Under the pieces are notes generated by a model, which was not told where the DNA came from, did not search any database, and worked only from the letters and a program-made list of their open reading frames with translations. From the NCBI GenBank assembly GCA_964622375.1, contig CAZUQA010000088.1:1-6608 (forward strand): a stretch of DNA of 6,608 nucleotides, read 5' to 3'. Positions 4,882 through 6,608 of this stretch are shown piece by piece. The DNA comes from CAZUQA01 sp964622375. GTDB lineage: Bacteria; Bacillota_I; Bacilli_A; Erysipelotrichales; Erysipelotrichaceae. The stretch's first letter is position 1, and each line of letters opens with the position of its first letter. The position numbers and the translations under genes are program-made.

Positions 4882-6608
4882 ATGAAGAAAGGTGGTTTTA
4901 TTAAAATTGTATTAACGATTTTTCTGACAGTTTTTGTATTTTCATCATTGCCGATCACTGTATGGGCAGCCAACAGCAAAACAGTTAAGATTGAACAAAG
5001 TGATTCTTGGCAATTTATAGAAGACAAGATTAATCAAACTATTTACGATGTTGGAGTTAATGGAACAGTGATAGTTGAAGGAAGTAAAACAGGAACTACT
5101 AATCAGATTAAAATTGATTTTGCAGATAATAACACAAAATTACTTTGGAAAGCTAATTTAGTGGGCAACTGCAATGCTAATCAAGCTGTAATTACAGTGG
5201 AAGGAAAGGGAACTTTTTCTGTAGAAAAGGGTGCACTAATTGAGCAAACGAATGCCGGTGGTGCTATTTGGGTTTTTTCCGGCAGCAATGTAATTATTAA
5301 TGGTGGTACTGTTAAATCAAAGAGAGATGCAACTATTTATGTTATTGGCACTCTCGAAGTAAAAGGCGGAACAGTTGAGAATACTGGTGCTTTTGCTGGG
5401 GCAATAGAAGACTGGAATTCCGGTTCACCAAGTATAATTCCAACAATCAAGGTGAGTGGCGGGACAGTAAAATCGAATAATTCTTTTGCCATCAATACCT
5501 GGTTTCCCGGAGCTAAAATTCATATCAGTGGCGGTACAGTTTATGCCGGTGGTTCGAAAGATAGCGGACAAGCAATTCGTGCAGTAGGAAAAAACTCAAG
5601 AATTGAAGTAAGTGGTGGTACCATCGAGTCAAAGAATGATTATGCGATTTTTTCTGAAGGTGAGGAAAGTGAAGTCATCATCAGTAAAGGAACAATCAAA
5701 GCTAACGGCAGTGGTAGTGGTGGTTGTGGCATAGTTAATGGTGGTAAAAAAGGTGTTATTACTGTCAGCGGGGGAACAATTACTGCTAGGTTGCGAGCTA
5801 TATTAAACACTGGGGAAAATGCCAAGATTAATGTCAGTGGCGGAACACTGGAAGCCGGTGAGGCTATCGCTAATGGTACTGCCGGCAAAGTTGTGATGAT
5901 TAACATCAGTGGTGGCACGATAAAAGGCAAGTCTCTAGCTTTGGTTAACACCGGACCATCAACGACAGTTACAATAAGCGGTGGGGTGTTACAGGTGGAT
6001 CCAACAAGTAATAATAGCTATGCCATTTACGCAACTGTGGCTACTAATATAAATATCAAAGGTGGTATGGTTTTAGCCGGCAATGGTAATGCAGTCAGAA
6101 GTGAACACAGTAGTTCGCTCCTAGATATAACTGGAGGCTTTGTTTTTGCATACGGCACTGCTGTCAGAAGTACAGGCACTAACAGTACCGTCTATACACC
6201 AGCTGCTGCCAACTTCAAGACATCGGGAAAAGCGGCAGTGGTCGCTTGGGATAAAGCCCAGATGGACAGCGATTCCGGCGAAGTTTGGATGGGTGATTAT
6301 CTGGAGTATAATACTGAACTTTCAACGGTTTATTGGTATCGTAAAGATGGTAAGAACGGAATTTACTGGAAAAATGGCGATAATACCGGTTTCTATGCCA
6401 TACCGGATGCGAAGCTTGTCGGCGTTGTTGCTATCATAAAGTTTAATTCCGATGGCGGTAATTCAATTCCTAAACAGGAAGTGCATGTTGGTAAAAAACC
6501 GGTAAAACCGACGGATCCAACAAAGGATGGCTTTGATTTTGATGGCTGGTATACTAAGTCGGATTTAAAAACACTCTTTGATTTTAATAAAGAGTATATC
6601 GCTGAAGA
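4882..6608 (+). CDS. Beta-helix/InlB-repeat surface protein; 3' partial
   Basis: The frame stays open for 575 codons to the window edge. It begins MKKGGFIKIVLTIFLTVFVF, a signal peptide with a likely cut after VWA (residue 29). The N-terminal cap (30-102) aligns with that of the second surface protein, sharing KLLWKAN / KVVWKVT and GKGTFSV / GNGTFEV. About twelve beta-helix rungs follow (103-436), most bearing SGGT[V/I/L], for example KVSGGTV, HISGGTV, EVSGGTI, TVSGGTI, NVSGGTL and NISGGTI. Next come the shared post-helix module (447-513) and one classical InlB repeat (515 onward, cut by the window end). By analogy with the two upstream proteins, a transmembrane helix and zinc ribbon should follow beyond the window (prediction). 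Likely role: surface display or adhesion; no catalytic motif is seen. It lies 44 bases after the sigma gene, so it is probably co-transcribed with it and a candidate target or partner. This copy has no internal stop. Confidence 0.5.
   Translation, partial: MKKGGFIKIVLTIFLTVFVFSSLPITVWAANSKTVKIEQSDSWQFIEDKINQTIYDVGVNGTVIVEGSKTGTTNQIKIDFADNNTKLLWKANLVGNCNANQAVITVEGKGTFSVEKGALIEQTNAGGAIWVFSGSNVIINGGTVKSKRDATIYVIGTLEVKGGTVENTGAFAGAIEDWNSGSPSIIPTIKVSGGTVKSNNSFAINTWFPGAKIHISGGTVYAGGSKDSGQAIRAVGKNSRIEVSGGTIESKNDYAIFSEGEESEVIISKGTIKANGSGSGGCGIVNGGKKGVITVSGGTITARLRAILNTGENAKINVSGGTLEAGEAIANGTAGKVVMINISGGTIKGKSLALVNTGPSTTVTISGGVLQVDPTSNNSYAIYATVATNINIKGGMVLAGNGNAVRSEHSSSLLDITGGFVFAYGTAVRSTGTNSTVYTPAAANFKTSGKAAVVAWDKAQMDSDSGEVWMGDYLEYNTELSTVYWYRKDGKNGIYWKNGDNTGFYAIPDAKLVGVVAIIKFNSDGGNSIPKQEVHVGKKPVKPTDPTKDGFDFDGWYTKSDLKTLFDFNKEYIAE
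5188..6189 (+). repeat. Parallel beta-helix rungs in the third surface protein
   Basis: About twelve rungs of 18-31 residues each centre on [I/V]x[I/V]SGGT[V/I/L], for example IINGGTV, VKGGTV, VSGGTV, ISGGTV, VSGGTI, ISGGVL, IKGGMV and ITGGFV. Each is followed by a turn and an AI/AL/AV strand. This is a cleaner and longer solenoid than that of the second surface protein. Confidence 0.5.
6220..6420 (+). other. Post-helix module of the third surface protein
   Basis: About 67 residues begin TSGKAAVVAWDKAQ, carry TVYWYRKDGKNGIYW and end NGDNTGFYAIPDAKLV. It is closest to the copy in the first surface protein (VVVAWDRDN ... LYWGSG ... KNKGFYEI). It lies between the beta-helix and the InlB repeat, as in both paralogues. 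Confidence 0.5.
6424..6608 (+). repeat. Classical InlB B-repeat in the third surface protein (cut by window end)
   Basis: The visible part shows IKFNSDGG, VKPTDPTKDGFDF, DGWY and LFDFNKEY in family order. It lacks only the final LYAKW-type strand, which lies past the window. It matches the copy at 221-421 well at the protein level, including the shared DPTKDGF segment. Confidence 0.5.

Noticed and set aside
6140..6439. + strand frame of 99 codons near the window end
   Set aside because: It overlaps the third surface protein in another frame, where the true frame shows the conserved module and InlB repeat.

Overview
The window looks like a chromosomal segment from a Gram-positive, moderately A+T-rich bacterium of the Bacillota (Firmicutes) type. 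This rests on strong purine-rich Shine-Dalgarno sites, a GTG start, short Lys/Arg-rich signal peptides, InlB-type (Listeria-Bacteroides) surface repeats and an ECF sigma factor of Firmicutes style. I cannot name a genus. All convincing genes lie on the + strand.

Layout. (1) At 2-856 is the 3' end of a large surface protein: a short post-helix module, one classical InlB B-repeat, an Asp-rich linker, a transmembrane helix, a Lys/Glu-rich tail and a terminal double-CxxC zinc ribbon. (2) At 933-3047 is a second, complete-length member of the same family: signal peptide, parallel beta-helix built from GGT/GGxV rungs, the same post-helix module, two divergent InlB repeats, transmembrane helix and zinc ribbon. 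It is interrupted by an in-frame TAA at 1467-1469. The reading frame is unchanged across the stop and the repeat pattern continues, so this is a point nonsense change (or a base-call error), not a frameshift. A strong rho-independent terminator follows at about 3065-3104. (3) From 3106 to 3508 there is a roughly 400-base gene-free leader. (4) At 3509-4837 is an ECF sigma factor carrying, after sigma-4, a transmembrane helix and an extracytoplasmic C-terminal domain of about 160 residues. (5) At 4882, 44 bases after the sigma gene, begins a third surface protein of the family; it is open to the end of the window.

How they may work together (inference). The three surface proteins are paralogues that would display a repetitive beta-helix outside the cell on a C-terminal membrane anchor, with a zinc ribbon inside. 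The sigma factor is itself predicted to be membrane-tethered, with an outward-facing domain, and probably shares a transcript with the third surface protein. The simplest model is a cell-surface system in which a membrane-bound sigma factor senses an external cue and controls one or more of these adhesin-like proteins. The unusual points are the cytoplasmic zinc ribbon on secreted beta-helix proteins, the unnamed module shared by all three paralogues, and the coupling to a one-piece transmembrane sigma factor.
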